This document shows, in pieces, positions 56,072 through 64,000 of a stretch of DNA of 64,000 nucleotides. The translations under genes and the position numbers were made by a program. Source of the DNA: Rhizobium sp. TH135 (GTDB taxonomy: Bacteria; Pseudomonadota; Alphaproteobacteria; Rhizobiales; Rhizobiaceae); NCBI RefSeq assembly GCF_002855515.1, contig NZ_PKRP01000004.1, positions 62,001-126,000 on the forward strand. The letters are read 5' to 3'. The notes below the pieces were generated by a model that was not told the DNA's origin, made no database searches, and saw nothing but the letters and a program-made list of their open reading frames with translations. Each line of letters opens with the position of its first letter. Positions within the stretch are counted from its first letter, which is position 1.

Positions 56072-56988
56072 CGGATATCGGTCTCTGGGGCATGCCCCTT
56101 GCCATCCTCGGCGGCGCCATCCGTGTCTCCACCCCCTTCATCTTCGTCAGCATCGGTGAATGCCTGACGGAACGCTCCGGCCGCATCAATCTCGGCCTCG
56201 AAGGCACGCTCGTCTTCGGCGCGATGAGCGGCTATGCCGTCGCTTATCATACCGGCTCCGCCTGGGCGGGTACGCTCGCGGCGGCCGTCTGCGGTCTTCT
56301 CTTCGGCCTCCTGCACGGCTGGATCTGCAAGTTTCCCAAGGTCAACGACATCGCGATCGGCATCGCCCTGATGATCTTCGGCTCGGGCCTCGCCTTCTTC
56401 TTCGGCAAGCCCTACGTCCAGCCTGTCGCGCCTGATCTGCCGTCGATCCCGCTCGGTTTCTGGTCGGATATCCCGCAGGTCCAGGCGGCCCTTAACGTCA
56501 ACGTCCTCTTCCTCGTCGGCATTGCGCTCGCATTCCTCGCCGCCTGGGTTTTGAAAAACACCCGCGTCGGCCTCACCATCCGGGTCGCGGGTGACAGTGC
56601 CGATGCCGCCCGTGCGCTCGGCATCAATGTCAACCGAGTGCGGCTCTGGTCGACTGCGGTCGGCGGTGCGCTGGCCGGTGTCGGCGGCGCCTATCTCTCG
56701 CTTTACTATCCCGGCAGCTGGAACGAAGGCATTTCCTCAGGCCAGGGCCTGATGGCGGTGGCGCTCGTCATCTTCGCTCGCTGGAACCCGGTCCATTGCC
56801 TCTATGCCTCGCTGCTCTTCGGCGGCGCGGGCGCGCTCGGGCCCGCGCTTCAATCGGTCGGCGTCACCCAGGGCTACTACCTCTTCTACGCCGCACCTTA
56901 CGTGCTCACCCTTGGCCTCCTGATCGCGATCAGCTCGCGCACCCGGGCCATGGTGTCGGCACCCGGCGAACTCAGCATCACCAAATAG
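56068..56988 (+). CDS. BMP-type ABC transporter permease 2
   Basis: A 306-residue permease of the same family (FVSIGECLTERSGRINLGLEGTLVFGAMSGYAVAYHTGSAW, KNTRVGLTIRVAGDSADAARALGINVNRVRLWSTAVGGALAGVGGAYLSLYYPGSW). It is the YufQ-like partner of permease 1. The formamidase-like gene starts 11 nt after its stop. Confidence 0.9.
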   Translation: MTDIGLWGMPLAILGGAIRVSTPFIFVSIGECLTERSGRINLGLEGTLVFGAMSGYAVAYHTGSAWAGTLAAAVCGLLFGLLHGWICKFPKVNDIAIGIALMIFGSGLAFFFGKPYVQPVAPDLPSIPLGFWSDIPQVQAALNVNVLFLVGIALAFLAAWVLKNTRVGLTIRVAGDSADAARALGINVNRVRLWSTAVGGALAGVGGAYLSLYYPGSWNEGISSGQGLMAVALVIFARWNPVHCLYASLLFGGAGALGPALQSVGVTQGYYLFYAAPYVLTLGLLIAISSRTRAMVSAPGELSITK

Positions 56989-56999
56989 GAGCAGGATCC

Positions 57000-58016
57000 A
57001 TGAACGGACTAGGCGGTCTCAACAAGTCGCCCGAGGGGGTGGTCATCGGCCTCGTGCAGCTGCAATTGCCGAACACGGTCACCCGGGCCGATCTCGCGGC
57101 CCAGACCGACAAGATTGTCGGCATGGTCGCCAAGGCGCGCCGCAACATCGCCGGCATGGATCTCGTCGTCTTCCCCGAATATGCCCTGCACGGCCTTTCG
57201 ATGGATACGAACCCGGAGATCATGTGCCGGATGGATGGTCCCGAAGTCGCAGCCTTCAGAGAGGCCTGCCGCGACAACCGCATCTGGGGCTGCTTTTCGA
57301 TCATGGAATACAATCCCGGCGGCAATCCGTGGAACACCGGTCTTGTTATCAACGACCAGGGCGAGATCAAACTCTATTACCGCAAGCTCCACCCCTGGGT
57401 GCCGGTCGAACCCTGGGAACCCGGCGATCTCGGTATCCCCGTCATCGAAGGCCCCAAAGGCTGCAAGCTCTCGCTGATCATCTGCCACGACGGCATGTTC
57501 CCGGAAATGGCACGTGAGGCAGCCTATAAGGGTGCCGAGATCATGCTGCGCACGGCAGGCTACACCGCCCCGATGCGCGAGGCCTGGCGCTTCACCAACC
57601 AGTCCAATTCTTTCTGCAATCTGATGGTCACCGCCAATGTCTGCATGTGCGGATCGGACGGCACTTTCGATTCCATGGGCGAGGGCATGATCGTCAATTT
57701 CGACGGCAGCATCATCGCCCATGGCACATCCGGTCGCCCGGACGAGATCATCACGGCGGAAGTCCGCCCCGATCTCGTGCGCGAGGCGCGGCGCGTCTGG
57801 GGCGTCGAAAACAACATCTACCAACTCGGTCATCGTGGCTTTTCGGCCGTTGCCGGCGGTGCGGGCGATTGCCCCTACACCTTCATGCAGGACCTGGTGG
57901 CCGGAGAGTACAAGCTCCCCTGGGAAGACGAGGTCCAGGTGACCGACGGCACATCCTGCGGCTTCCCGAAACCCGTGCGCCGCTACGGCGAGACCAACAA
58001 GGAGGCGGCGGAATGA
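57000..58016 (+). CDS. Nitrilase-superfamily amidase, formamidase (AmiF) type
   Basis: A 338-residue amidase. The Glu-Lys-Cys triad is Glu60 in [11 protein letters not shown], Lys129 in LYYRKLHPW and Cys162 in [47 protein letters not shown] and [13 protein letters not shown] match formamidase AmiF closely, rather than aliphatic amidase AmiE. AmiF releases ammonia from formamide; in this operon it may act on a small carbamoyl product. Start ATG 57000 follows AGGAGCAGG, and its stop overlaps the next gene. Confidence 0.88.
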   Translation: MNGLGGLNKSPEGVVIGLVQLQLPNTVTRADLAAQTDKIVGMVAKARRNIAGMDLVVFPEYALHGLSMDTNPEIMCRMDGPEVAAFREACRDNRIWGCFSIMEYNPGGNPWNTGLVINDQGEIKLYYRKLHPWVPVEPWEPGDLGIPVIEGPKGCKLSLIICHDGMFPEMAREAAYKGAEIMLRTAGYTAPMREAWRFTNQSNSFCNLMVTANVCMCGSDGTFDSMGEGMIVNFDGSIIAHGTSGRPDEIITAEVRPDLVREARRVWGVENNIYQLGHRGFSAVAGGAGDCPYTFMQDLVAGEYKLPWEDEVQVTDGTSCGFPKPVRRYGETNKEAAE

Positions 58017-58690
58017 CGACCATTAAGGCAGATCCCTATCTCTGGCCCTATAACGGCGATCTCCGTCCTGAGAACACCGCGCTCATCATCATCGACATGC
58101 AGACTGATTTCTGTGGCGTCGGCGGTTATGTCGACAAGATGGGCTACGACCTCTCGCTCACCCGCGCGCCGATCGAACCGATCAAGAAGGTGCTCTCGGC
58201 CATGCGCGCCAAGGGCTACCACATCATCCACACCCGCGAGGGCCATCGCCCAGACCTTTCCGACCTGCCGCCGAACAAGCGCTGGCGCTCGCAGCAGATC
58301 GGCGCCGGCATCGGCGATGCCGGTCCTTGTGGCCGCATTCTCGTCCGCGGCGAACCGGGCTGGGAAATCATCGACGAACTGGCGCCGCTGCCGGGCGAAG
58401 CGATCATCGACAAGCCGGGCAAGGGCTCCTTCTGCGCCACCGATCTCGAACTGATCCTGCGCACGCGTGGCATCGAAAACATCGTGCTGACCGGCATCAC
58501 CACCGATGTCTGCGTGCACACGACAATGCGCGAGGCCAATGACCGCGGCTTCGAATGCGTCATCCTCGAGGACTGCTGCGGCGCCACCGACCCCGGCAAC
58601 CATGCCGCCGCCATCAAGATGGTCAAGATGCAGGGTGGCGTCTTTGGCTCCGTGTCGGACAGCGAAAAGCTTGTGGACGCTCTGCCATGA
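58013..58690 (+). CDS. biuH: Biuret amidohydrolase-like isochorismatase-fold hydrolase
   Basis: A 225-residue cysteine hydrolase. The triad Asp28, Lys134 and Cys167 lines up with Asp36, Lys142 and Cys175 of Rhizobium leguminosarum BiuH after an 8-residue shorter N terminus. The sequence is close to BiuH from memory (ADPYx[65 protein letters not shown]). BiuH hydrolyses biuret to allophanate and ammonia. AAGGAGG precedes the start, which overlaps the amidase stop (ATGA, 58013-58016). No allophanate hydrolase of AtzF type is present in the window. Confidence 0.82.
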   Translation: MTTIKADPYLWPYNGDLRPENTALIIIDMQTDFCGVGGYVDKMGYDLSLTRAPIEPIKKVLSAMRAKGYHIIHTREGHRPDLSDLPPNKRWRSQQIGAGIGDAGPCGRILVRGEPGWEIIDELAPLPGEAIIDKPGKGSFCATDLELILRTRGIENIVLTGITTDVCVHTTMREANDRGFECVILEDCCGATDPGNHAAAIKMVKMQGGVFGSVSDSEKLVDALP

Positions 58691-60225
58691 GGGTCCCGGC
58701 GCAAGAATTCAAAGCACCCGATCACGCCATGTCGGTGGAAACCGTCGGCATGACCATGCGCTTCGGCAGCTTCACGGCGCTCAACGACGTCTCGATGCGT
58801 GTCGCCGCCGGCTCCTTCCATGTGCTGCTCGGCGAAAACGGTGCCGGAAAGTCGACCCTCGTCAAATGCATGATGGGCTTTTACAAGCCGACCTCGGGCC
58901 AGATGATGGTCGAGGGCCTTGAGGTCGAGATCCCCGACCCCCGTGCCGCCCATGATCTCGGGCTCGGCATGGTCTACCAGCATTTCACGCTCGTTCCATC
59001 GCTCACCGCAGCCGAAAACCTCGTCATCAGCCGGGCGGACGCACCGGCGCTGATCGACTGGAAGAAGGAGCGTCAGGCGCTCTCCGCCTTCATGGACCGA
59101 ATGCCCTTCTCCGTGCCGCTCGACATCCCCGTCGGCCGGCTCGCCGCCGGTGAAAAGCAGAAGCTGGAACTCCTGAAGCAGCTTTATCTCGGCCGCCGTT
59201 TCCTGATCCTCGACGAGCCCACCTCTGTGCTGACACCGGCGGAAGCCGACGAATTGCTCGGCATGGTCCGGGGTTTGACGAGTGCCGGCGAACTCACCTG
59301 CCTGATGATCAGCCACAAATTCCGCGAAGTGACGGCCTTTGCCGACGAAGTCTCGGTCCTGAGACGCGGCGAATATGTCGGCGGCGGCAAGGTCTCCGAT
59401 CTCACGACTTCCGACATGGCGGCGATGATGATCGGTGAAAAGGAGCTGGTGAAGCCGGCCGCCCGCGTCGCCTACCAAGGCGTGCCTGTCCTCTCCGTCT
59501 CCGGCGTCAGGGCCCCGGATCGCTCCGGCCTGAAGACCGTCGACATCGCCGATCTCACCGTGAAATCCGGCGAGATCGTCGGCATTGCCGGTATCTCCGG
59601 CAATGGCCAGATGGAGCTGATGGAGATCCTGACCGGCCAGCGGCCGCTGGAAAAGGGCGAGATCCGCGTGAAGGCGGAGCCCTATCACGCGCGGCGCGGC
59701 GAAGCCCGCAAACTCAATGTCCGCTATCTGCCCGAGGAGCCATTGAAGAATGCCTGCGCGCCGCGCATGACGGTGGCCGAGAACATCTTCTTCCGCGACT
59801 TTGACTTCACTTCAGGTCGCGCGCAGTTCTGGCTCGATGGCAGCCGCATGCTCGAACAGGCGGGCCATCTGGTCGGCGAATACAAGGTGAAGACGGCCTC
59901 GCTCCAGTCTCCGATCGCCTCGCTCTCCGGCGGCAATGTGCAGCGCGCGGTTCTCGCCCGCGAACTGACCGGCGACGTCGATCTCCTCATCATCACCAAT
60001 CCCTGCTTCGGCCTCGATTTCTCGGCCGTTGCCGAAATCCGTGCCCGTATCATGGCCGCAAGAAATGCAGGCGCCGCTGTTCTGCTGATCTCTGAAGATC
60101 TCGACGAAATCCTGGAGCTTTCCGACCGGATCCTCGTGATGTCGGACGGGCATATCGCGTATGAGACTCCCGCCGCTAACGCCGATATCGGCGAGATCGG
60201 CCGGCACATGGCAGGACATCACTGA
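58687..60225 (+). CDS. BMP-type ABC transporter ATPase
   Basis: A 512-residue ATPase with two domains. Domain 1 has Walker [10 protein letters not shown], the degenerate signature [11 protein letters not shown] and Walker [17 protein letters not shown]. Domain 2 has [14 protein letters not shown], signature [15 protein letters not shown] and [16 protein letters not shown], the altered motifs typical of YufO-like proteins. Its gene is placed between the two hydrolase genes and overlaps both (58687-58690 and 60223-60225), so uptake and hydrolysis are co-translated. Confidence 0.92.
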   Translation: MRVPAQEFKAPDHAMSVETVGMTMRFGSFTALNDVSMRVAAGSFHVLLGENGAGKSTLVKCMMGFYKPTSGQMMVEGLEVEIPDPRAAHDLGLGMVYQHFTLVPSLTAAENLVISRADAPALIDWKKERQALSAFMDRMPFSVPLDIPVGRLAAGEKQKLELLKQLYLGRRFLILDEPTSVLTPAEADELLGMVRGLTSAGELTCLMISHKFREVTAFADEVSVLRRGEYVGGGKVSDLTTSDMAAMMIGEKELVKPAARVAYQGVPVLSVSGVRAPDRSGLKTVDIADLTVKSGEIVGIAGISGNGQMELMEILTGQRPLEKGEIRVKAEPYHARRGEARKLNVRYLPEEPLKNACAPRMTVAENIFFRDFDFTSGRAQFWLDGSRMLEQAGHLVGEYKVKTASLQSPIASLSGGNVQRAVLARELTGDVDLLIITNPCFGLDFSAVAEIRARIMAARNAGAAVLLISEDLDEILELSDRILVMSDGHIAYETPAANADIGEIGRHMAGHH

Positions 60226-60890
60226 TGGCAATCATCAAGGCGCGTCCCTTCGACTTCGACCTCGATCGGGACCATGCGGCCCTCATCATCATCGACATGC
60301 AGCGCGACTTCGTCGAGCCCGGCGGTTTCGGCGAAACACTGGGCAACAAGGTTGCCCTTCTGCAGGCAATCATTCCGGCGACGGCAAGGCTGCTCGCCGC
60401 CTTCCGCGCTGCCGGACTGCCTGTCATCCACACGCGCGAATGCCATCGTCCGGACCTGTCCGATTGCCCACCCGCCAAGCGCGAGCGTGGCAAGCCCTCT
60501 CTGCGCATCGGCGATCCCGGTCCGATGGGTCGCATCCTCATCTCCGGCGAACCCGGTGCCGACATCGTTCCGGAACTCTATCCGATGGAGGGCGAGATCG
60601 AGCTCGACAAACCCGGCAAGGGCGCCTTCTACGCGACGCCCCTCGGAGAGATCCTGGCCGATCGGAAGATCCGTCAGCTGGTCTTCGCCGGCGTCACCAC
60701 CGAAGTCTGCGTCCAGACCACCATGCGCGAGGCCAATGATCGCGGCTTCGAATGCCTGCTCGCGACCGATGCCACAGAGAGCTACTTCCCCGAATTCAAA
60801 CAGGCAGCCATCGACATGATCACCGCGCAAGGAGCGATCGTCGGATGGGCGGCGACCGTCGATCAGATCGTGGAGGCGCTCGATGTCTGA
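60225..60890 (+). CDS. Second isochorismatase-fold hydrolase, BiuH/TrtA-like
   Basis: A 221-residue paralogue of the BiuH-like protein with Asp24, Lys129 and Cys162 as the likely triad ([41 protein letters not shown]). It lacks the N-terminal DPYxWPYNG segment of BiuH and differs at several active-site-flanking positions. Triuret hydrolase TrtA is a known BiuH paralogue found beside BiuH, so this could be TrtA; that is inference. It starts by TGATG overlap with the ATPase and overlaps the cupin gene by 8 nt. Confidence 0.78.
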   Translation: MAIIKARPFDFDLDRDHAALIIIDMQRDFVEPGGFGETLGNKVALLQAIIPATARLLAAFRAAGLPVIHTRECHRPDLSDCPPAKRERGKPSLRIGDPGPMGRILISGEPGADIVPELYPMEGEIELDKPGKGAFYATPLGEILADRKIRQLVFAGVTTEVCVQTTMREANDRGFECLLATDATESYFPEFKQAAIDMITAQGAIVGWAATVDQIVEALDV

Positions 60891-61215
60891 AGCCTTGAGT
60901 TTCCCGGATTTCCTGCGCGGTGGCTGGCAGCACTGCCAGTTCGAATACTTCCGTGAGGGTGTCGAGATCTGCCGTCTGGTGACGGGCGAGCCCGAACTGG
61001 CACTGCTGCGCTACGCCCCGGGCGCCTCCGTGCCCAGGCATCTACATGTAGGGCTCGAAACGATCCTGGTGCTGGAAGGATCTCAAAGCGATGAATTCGG
61101 CCACTATCCCAAGGGATCGCTGATCGCCAATCCTGAAGGGACAACGCATTCCGTCTCGTCGGAGGAGGGCTGCGTCGTGCTCATCCAGTGGACGAAGCCG
61201 GTCAAAATTCTCTAA
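60883..61215 (+). CDS. Small cupin-domain protein (ChrR-like)
   Basis: A 110-residue single-domain cupin. Metal ligands are seen in [21 protein letters not shown] and GTTHSV. It resembles the ChrR-type cupin fold but lacks the anti-sigma domain. As the last gene of the BMP operon it may be a small metal enzyme or a sensor. The stop is 31 bp from the converging hutC stop. Confidence 0.75.
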   Translation: MSEALSFPDFLRGGWQHCQFEYFREGVEICRLVTGEPELALLRYAPGASVPRHLHVGLETILVLEGSQSDEFGHYPKGSLIANPEGTTHSVSSEEGCVVLIQWTKPVKIL

Positions 61216-61245
61216 ATTCTATTGCCGGCTAATGTTCTTCGGAGT

Positions 61246-61983
61246 TCAGTAGGAACTCTCCAGGCTATAACGGCTGCCGGGATAGAGAAGCCGCACCGAG
61301 GTCACCAACCGGTCGCCTGACCATGTCCTTCGCCTGACCTGAAGGCAGGGTTCCGATTTGGCAATCGCCAGAAGCCGGCATTCCCAGGGTTGTGGGAGCA
61401 CGGCCTCGACGAACTGCTCGGCGCGCGAGATCGGCGCGATGGAGCTCAGATAGGCGCTTGGCGTGATCGTGTGAAAATCGCGGTCGAGATAGTCGGGCGC
61501 GACTTCCGCGTTGACGAAACGGTCTTCGATTTGAATCGGAAGATCATCTTCCTTGTGCACGATCACCGAATGGAAGGCCGTTGTCCCGGCGGCAACCTCC
61601 AGCCGATCGGCAAGGTCGTGATCGCAGACTTCAGGCTGCTTCAGCACGAGCTCGGCCGAATGCAGCCCGCCCCGCTCCGCGATCTCGTCCGCAATGCTGC
61701 GAACATCCGCAACGTTGGCGCTGCGCTTCTTCGGCGCAACAAACGAGCCGCGCCCCTGGACGCGAATGATGACGCCTTCGCTTGCGAGCTCCCGCAGCGC
61801 CCGATGCGCCGTCATGCGGCTGACGCCCAGAAGCTCGACAAGCTCGTTCTCGGAAGGAATGCGATGATTGGTCGGCCACTCGCCGCGCTCGATCCGGGCC
61901 TTGATCTCGGATTTCATCTGCTCGTAGAGCGGCGTGTCCTGCCGTTCCTCGGGGAGTGCAAATCCTGGCTGCTCTTCGGACAT
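61246..61983 (-). CDS. hutC: Histidine-utilisation regulator HutC (GntR/UTRA)
   Basis: A 245-residue regulator. The winged helix (TPLYEQMKSEIKARIERGEWPTNHRIPSENELVELLGVSRMTAHRALRELASEGVIIRVQGRGSFVA) and UTRA domain (VIVHKEDDLPIQIEDRFVNAEVAPDYLDRDF, SEPCLQVRRRTWSGDRLVTSVRLLYPGSRY) match HutC. It represses hut genes and is released by urocanate. It lies 91 bp after hutD, and a palindrome overlaps the hutD stop. Confidence 0.9.
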   Translation of the reverse strand: MSEEQPGFALPEERQDTPLYEQMKSEIKARIERGEWPTNHRIPSENELVELLGVSRMTAHRALRELASEGVIIRVQGRGSFVAPKKRSANVADVRSIADEIAERGGLHSAELVLKQPEVCDHDLADRLEVAAGTTAFHSVIVHKEDDLPIQIEDRFVNAEVAPDYLDRDFHTITPSAYLSSIAPISRAEQFVEAVLPQPWECRLLAIAKSEPCLQVRRRTWSGDRLVTSVRLLYPGSRYSLESSY

Positions 61984-62070
61984 GGTGGTCGACCCTGATG
62001 GTTGAGGAGCGTATCGGCGGCATTTGCCTCTGCCGGACCGCCTCAGCCGCTCCCTTTATCGGCAGAGGCC

Positions 62071-62082
62071 TTGTCTAGGCAA
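62071..62082. promoter_or_regulatory. HutC operator candidate
   Basis: TTGTCTAGGCAA is a near-perfect palindrome (one pair mismatched) overlapping the hutD stop codon, 88 bp upstream of hutC. Its TGTCTA core resembles HutC-type sites and could allow hutC autoregulation inside the operon. Confidence 0.4.
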
Positions 62083-62692
62083 CCTGTTCCGCATCCAGTG
62101 TCTCGGCAGACACGGCAGTCACTTCGATGATGTAGAGCATGCATCTTGAACTACGGGGCTCGACCGAAAGCTGAAGGGGCCCGTCGAGGCCCACAAGAAC
62201 GTCACCGAGCCCCACATCCGATCGCAGGCTATCGATCGCGACAACGGCTTCATCTCGGAAGACGACAGCGACGGTATCGGCGGTTACCGAAAGCGTCTGT
62301 GCATCAGACACGACGATCTTCGTCATGCGATGAACGAAACGCCCGCGACGGCTCATCATGTTGAGGTCCAGCGTCTCCCCACCCAGACAATCCGCCTGAA
62401 CCTCCGCATCGCCGGAAAAGGCGAAGGGAGACGAGCCGACGACAAGCGGCACCTCCCGCCTGCCATCGATCGTCAACTGCATGCCGTCCCCGTGGAGTAC
62501 GGCAATGGTCCGGTCGATCCCAGCAAAGACCGAGAACGGACCGGATGCCCCAACAGTTGCAAGACTGATCCGCCAGTCGAACCCGCCGAACCCATCCGAA
62601 GCAGGCCTGGAGATCACCTCGCGGGTGATCCCCAGCCCGTTTTTCCAGGGCATCTTCAGGTGCTCGTCAAAGCGCTGGATGCGGAGGGACAT
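62075..62692 (-). CDS. hutD: HutD family protein
   Basis: A 205-residue protein (RIQRFDEHLKMPWKNGLGITREVISRP, DWRISLATVGASGPFSVFAGIDRTIAVLHGDGMQLTIDG), typical of HutD, a cupin-fold protein thought to tune histidine degradation, with no settled reaction. Start ATG 62692 is in the conserved sequence; the open frame upstream is a shadow of hutU. It follows hutU by 17 nt. Confidence 0.92.
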   Translation of the reverse strand: MSLRIQRFDEHLKMPWKNGLGITREVISRPASDGFGGFDWRISLATVGASGPFSVFAGIDRTIAVLHGDGMQLTIDGRREVPLVVGSSPFAFSGDAEVQADCLGGETLDLNMMSRRGRFVHRMTKIVVSDAQTLSVTADTVAVVFRDEAVVAIDSLRSDVGLGDVLVGLDGPLQLSVEPRSSRCMLYIIEVTAVSAETLDAEQVA

Positions 62693-62709
62693 GGGGCTGT
62701 CGGTCTCCC

Positions 62710-64000
62710 TCAATTGCCGAGAATGCCGGGCAGGCGCAGGCCCTTTTCCTTCGCGCAGTCGAGCGCGATGTCGTAGCCCGCATCGGCATGGCGCATCACG
62801 CCAGTCGCTGGGTCGTTCCACAGAACCCGCTCCAGTCGGCGGGCGGCATCGTCAGTGCCATCGGCGCAGATGACCATGCCGGAATGCTGGGAAAAGCCCA
62901 TGCCGACACCGCCGCCGTGATGCAGCGAGACCCAGGTCGCGCCCGAGGCACAGTTCAAGAGCGCATTGAGAAGTGGCCAGTCCGACACGGCGTCCGAGCC
63001 GTCCTTCATCGCTTCCGTCTCGCGGTTCGGCGAGGCGACCGAGCCGGAATCGAGATGGTCACGGCCGATGACGACGGGCGCCTTGAGCTCGCCGTTGCGG
63101 ACCATCTCGTTGAAGGCGAGACCCAGCTTGTGACGATCACCAAGACCGACCCAGCAGATGCGGGCAGGCAGGCCCTGGAAGGCAATGCGCTCGCGCGCCA
63201 TGTCCAGCCAGTTGTGCAAATGTTTGTTGTCGGGAAGCAGCTCCTTCACCTTGGCATCCGTCTTGTAGATATCCTCCGGATCGCCGGACAGCGCCGCCCA
63301 GCGGAAGGGGCCAATGCCGCGGCAGAAGAGCGGGCGGATATAGGCCGGCACGAAGCCGGGGAAGGCAAAGGCATTCTCGAAGCCTTCTTCCTTGGCGACC
63401 TGGCGAATGTTGTTGCCATAGTCGAGCGTCGGAATGCCCATGTTCCAGAAGTCGACCATGGCCTGCACATGGGTCTTCATCGAGGCGCGGGCGGCAACTT
63501 CGACCGCCTTCGGATCGCTCTCCTGTTTCGCCCGCCATTCGGCAACCGTCCAGCCGAGCGGCAGATAGCCGTGGATCGGGTCATGGGCCGATGTCTGGTC
63601 GGTGACGATGTCGGGGCGCACGCCGCGGCGCACGAGTTCCGGAAAGATGTCGGCGGCATTGCCGACCAGGCCGACGGATTTGGCCTCACCCGCCTTGGTC
63701 CACTGGTCGATCAGGGCAAGCGCCTCGTCCAGCGTATGCGCCTTGGCGTCGACATAACGGGTGCGCAGGCGGAAATCGATGCGGGTCTCGTCGCATTCGA
63801 CGGCAAGGCAGCAGGCGCCGGCCATGACAGCGGCGAGCGGCTGGGCGCCACCCATGCCGCCGAGACCACCGGTCAGGATCCACTTGCCCTTGAGATTGCC
63901 GTTGTAGTGCTGACGTCCCGCTTCCACAAAGGTCTCGTAGGTGCCCTGCACGATGCCCTGGGTGCCGATATAGATCCACGAGCCGGCGGTCATCTGGCCG
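62710..64000 (-). CDS. hutU: Urocanate hydratase HutU (5' end cut by window edge)
   Basis: About 429 C-terminal residues of urocanase. [78 protein letters not shown] and [24 protein letters not shown] are invariant urocanase sequences; the catalytic Cys is in the [20 protein letters not shown] part. The enzyme converts urocanate to imidazolone propionate. The N-terminal 130 or so residues lie beyond the right edge, so the first ATG seen inside the window is internal. Confidence 0.96.
   Translation of the reverse strand, partial: GQMTAGSWIYIGTQGIVQGTYETFVEAGRQHYNGNLKGKWILTGGLGGMGGAQPLAAVMAGACCLAVECDETRIDFRLRTRYVDAKAHTLDEALALIDQWTKAGEAKSVGLVGNAADIFPELVRRGVRPDIVTDQTSAHDPIHGYLPLGWTVAEWRAKQESDPKAVEVAARASMKTHVQAMVDFWNMGIPTLDYGNNIRQVAKEEGFENAFAFPGFVPAYIRPLFCRGIGPFRWAALSGDPEDIYKTDAKVKELLPDNKHLHNWLDMARERIAFQGLPARICWVGLGDRHKLGLAFNEMVRNGELKAPVVIGRDHLDSGSVASPNRETEAMKDGSDAVSDWPLLNALLNCASGATWVSLHHGGGVGMGFSQHSGMVICADGTDDAARRLERVLWNDPATGVMRHADAGYDIALDCAKEKGLRLPGILGN

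Overview
The window is about 60% G+C, densely packed and almost entirely catabolic. Gene content (TRAP, peptide-type, spermidine-type, ribose-type and BMP-type transporters, many GntR regulators, a rhizobial-style biuret hydrolase, a cyoABCD-SURF1 operon, hut genes) and strong GGAG-type ribosome binding sites point to an alphaproteobacterium of the Rhizobiales (Rhizobium/Agrobacterium/Sinorhizobium type). Both window edges cut genes: mannonate dehydratase on the left and urocanase on the right. I saw no tRNA or rRNA gene, CRISPR array, insertion sequence, phage gene or replication origin. The species assignment is inference.

Regions, left to right. (1) 1-5920: a uronate module on the minus strand, with a FadR-type regulator, a TRAP transporter (dctP, dctQ, dctM), an L-idonate 5-dehydrogenase-like enzyme and uxuA. 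(2) 6229-11338: an acid-sugar module with a DUF1537/OtnK-type kinase and GntR regulator facing an iron alcohol dehydrogenase, a PdxA2-type dehydrogenase and a sialidase-like (Asp-box) protein. (3) 11571-18422: an EamA exporter-like protein, a complete peptide/opine-type ABC transporter and a dihydrodipicolinate-synthase-family lyase. (4) 18487-25916: a spermidine/putrescine-type ABC transporter with a metallo-beta-lactamase-fold hydrolase and an aldehyde dehydrogenase, divergent from a TetR regulator and a small NTF2-like protein; a glycerate 2-kinase follows at 26055. (5) 27453-31899: coniferyl-alcohol dehydrogenase (CalA type) and an aromatic aldehyde dehydrogenase, divergent from an XylR-type sigma-54 activator; a textbook -24/-12 promoter lies between them.

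(6) 31993-46013 is the most interesting part. A RutA-type flavin monooxygenase and a RutF-type flavin reductase occur with three amidase-signature hydrolases, a 67-residue protein translationally coupled to one amidase, an isochorismatase-fold amidohydrolase, an isocitrate-lyase/PEP-mutase-family enzyme, a ribose-type ABC transporter, an MFS permease and a GntR/UTRA regulator. No rutB, rutC, rutD or rutE was recognised. Related palindromes (ATGTACGTACAT type) lie in each of its three control regions, so the two arms look like one regulon for an unknown cyclic amide, imide or pyrimidine-like compound.

(7) 46161-52714: an MFS permease divergent from cyoABCD and SURF1 (terminal quinol oxidase). 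(8) 52730-61215: a LysR regulator with a clear T-N11-A box divergent from a tightly overlapped operon holding a BMP-type ABC transporter, a formamidase-like nitrilase, a biuret-hydrolase-like enzyme, a second isochorismatase-fold hydrolase and a cupin; this looks like uptake and stepwise ammonia release from a biuret- or triuret-like compound. (9) 61246-64000: hutC, hutD and partial hutU (histidine degradation).

Most modules carry their own regulator and transporter, so the window reads as a set of separate substrate-specific cassettes.
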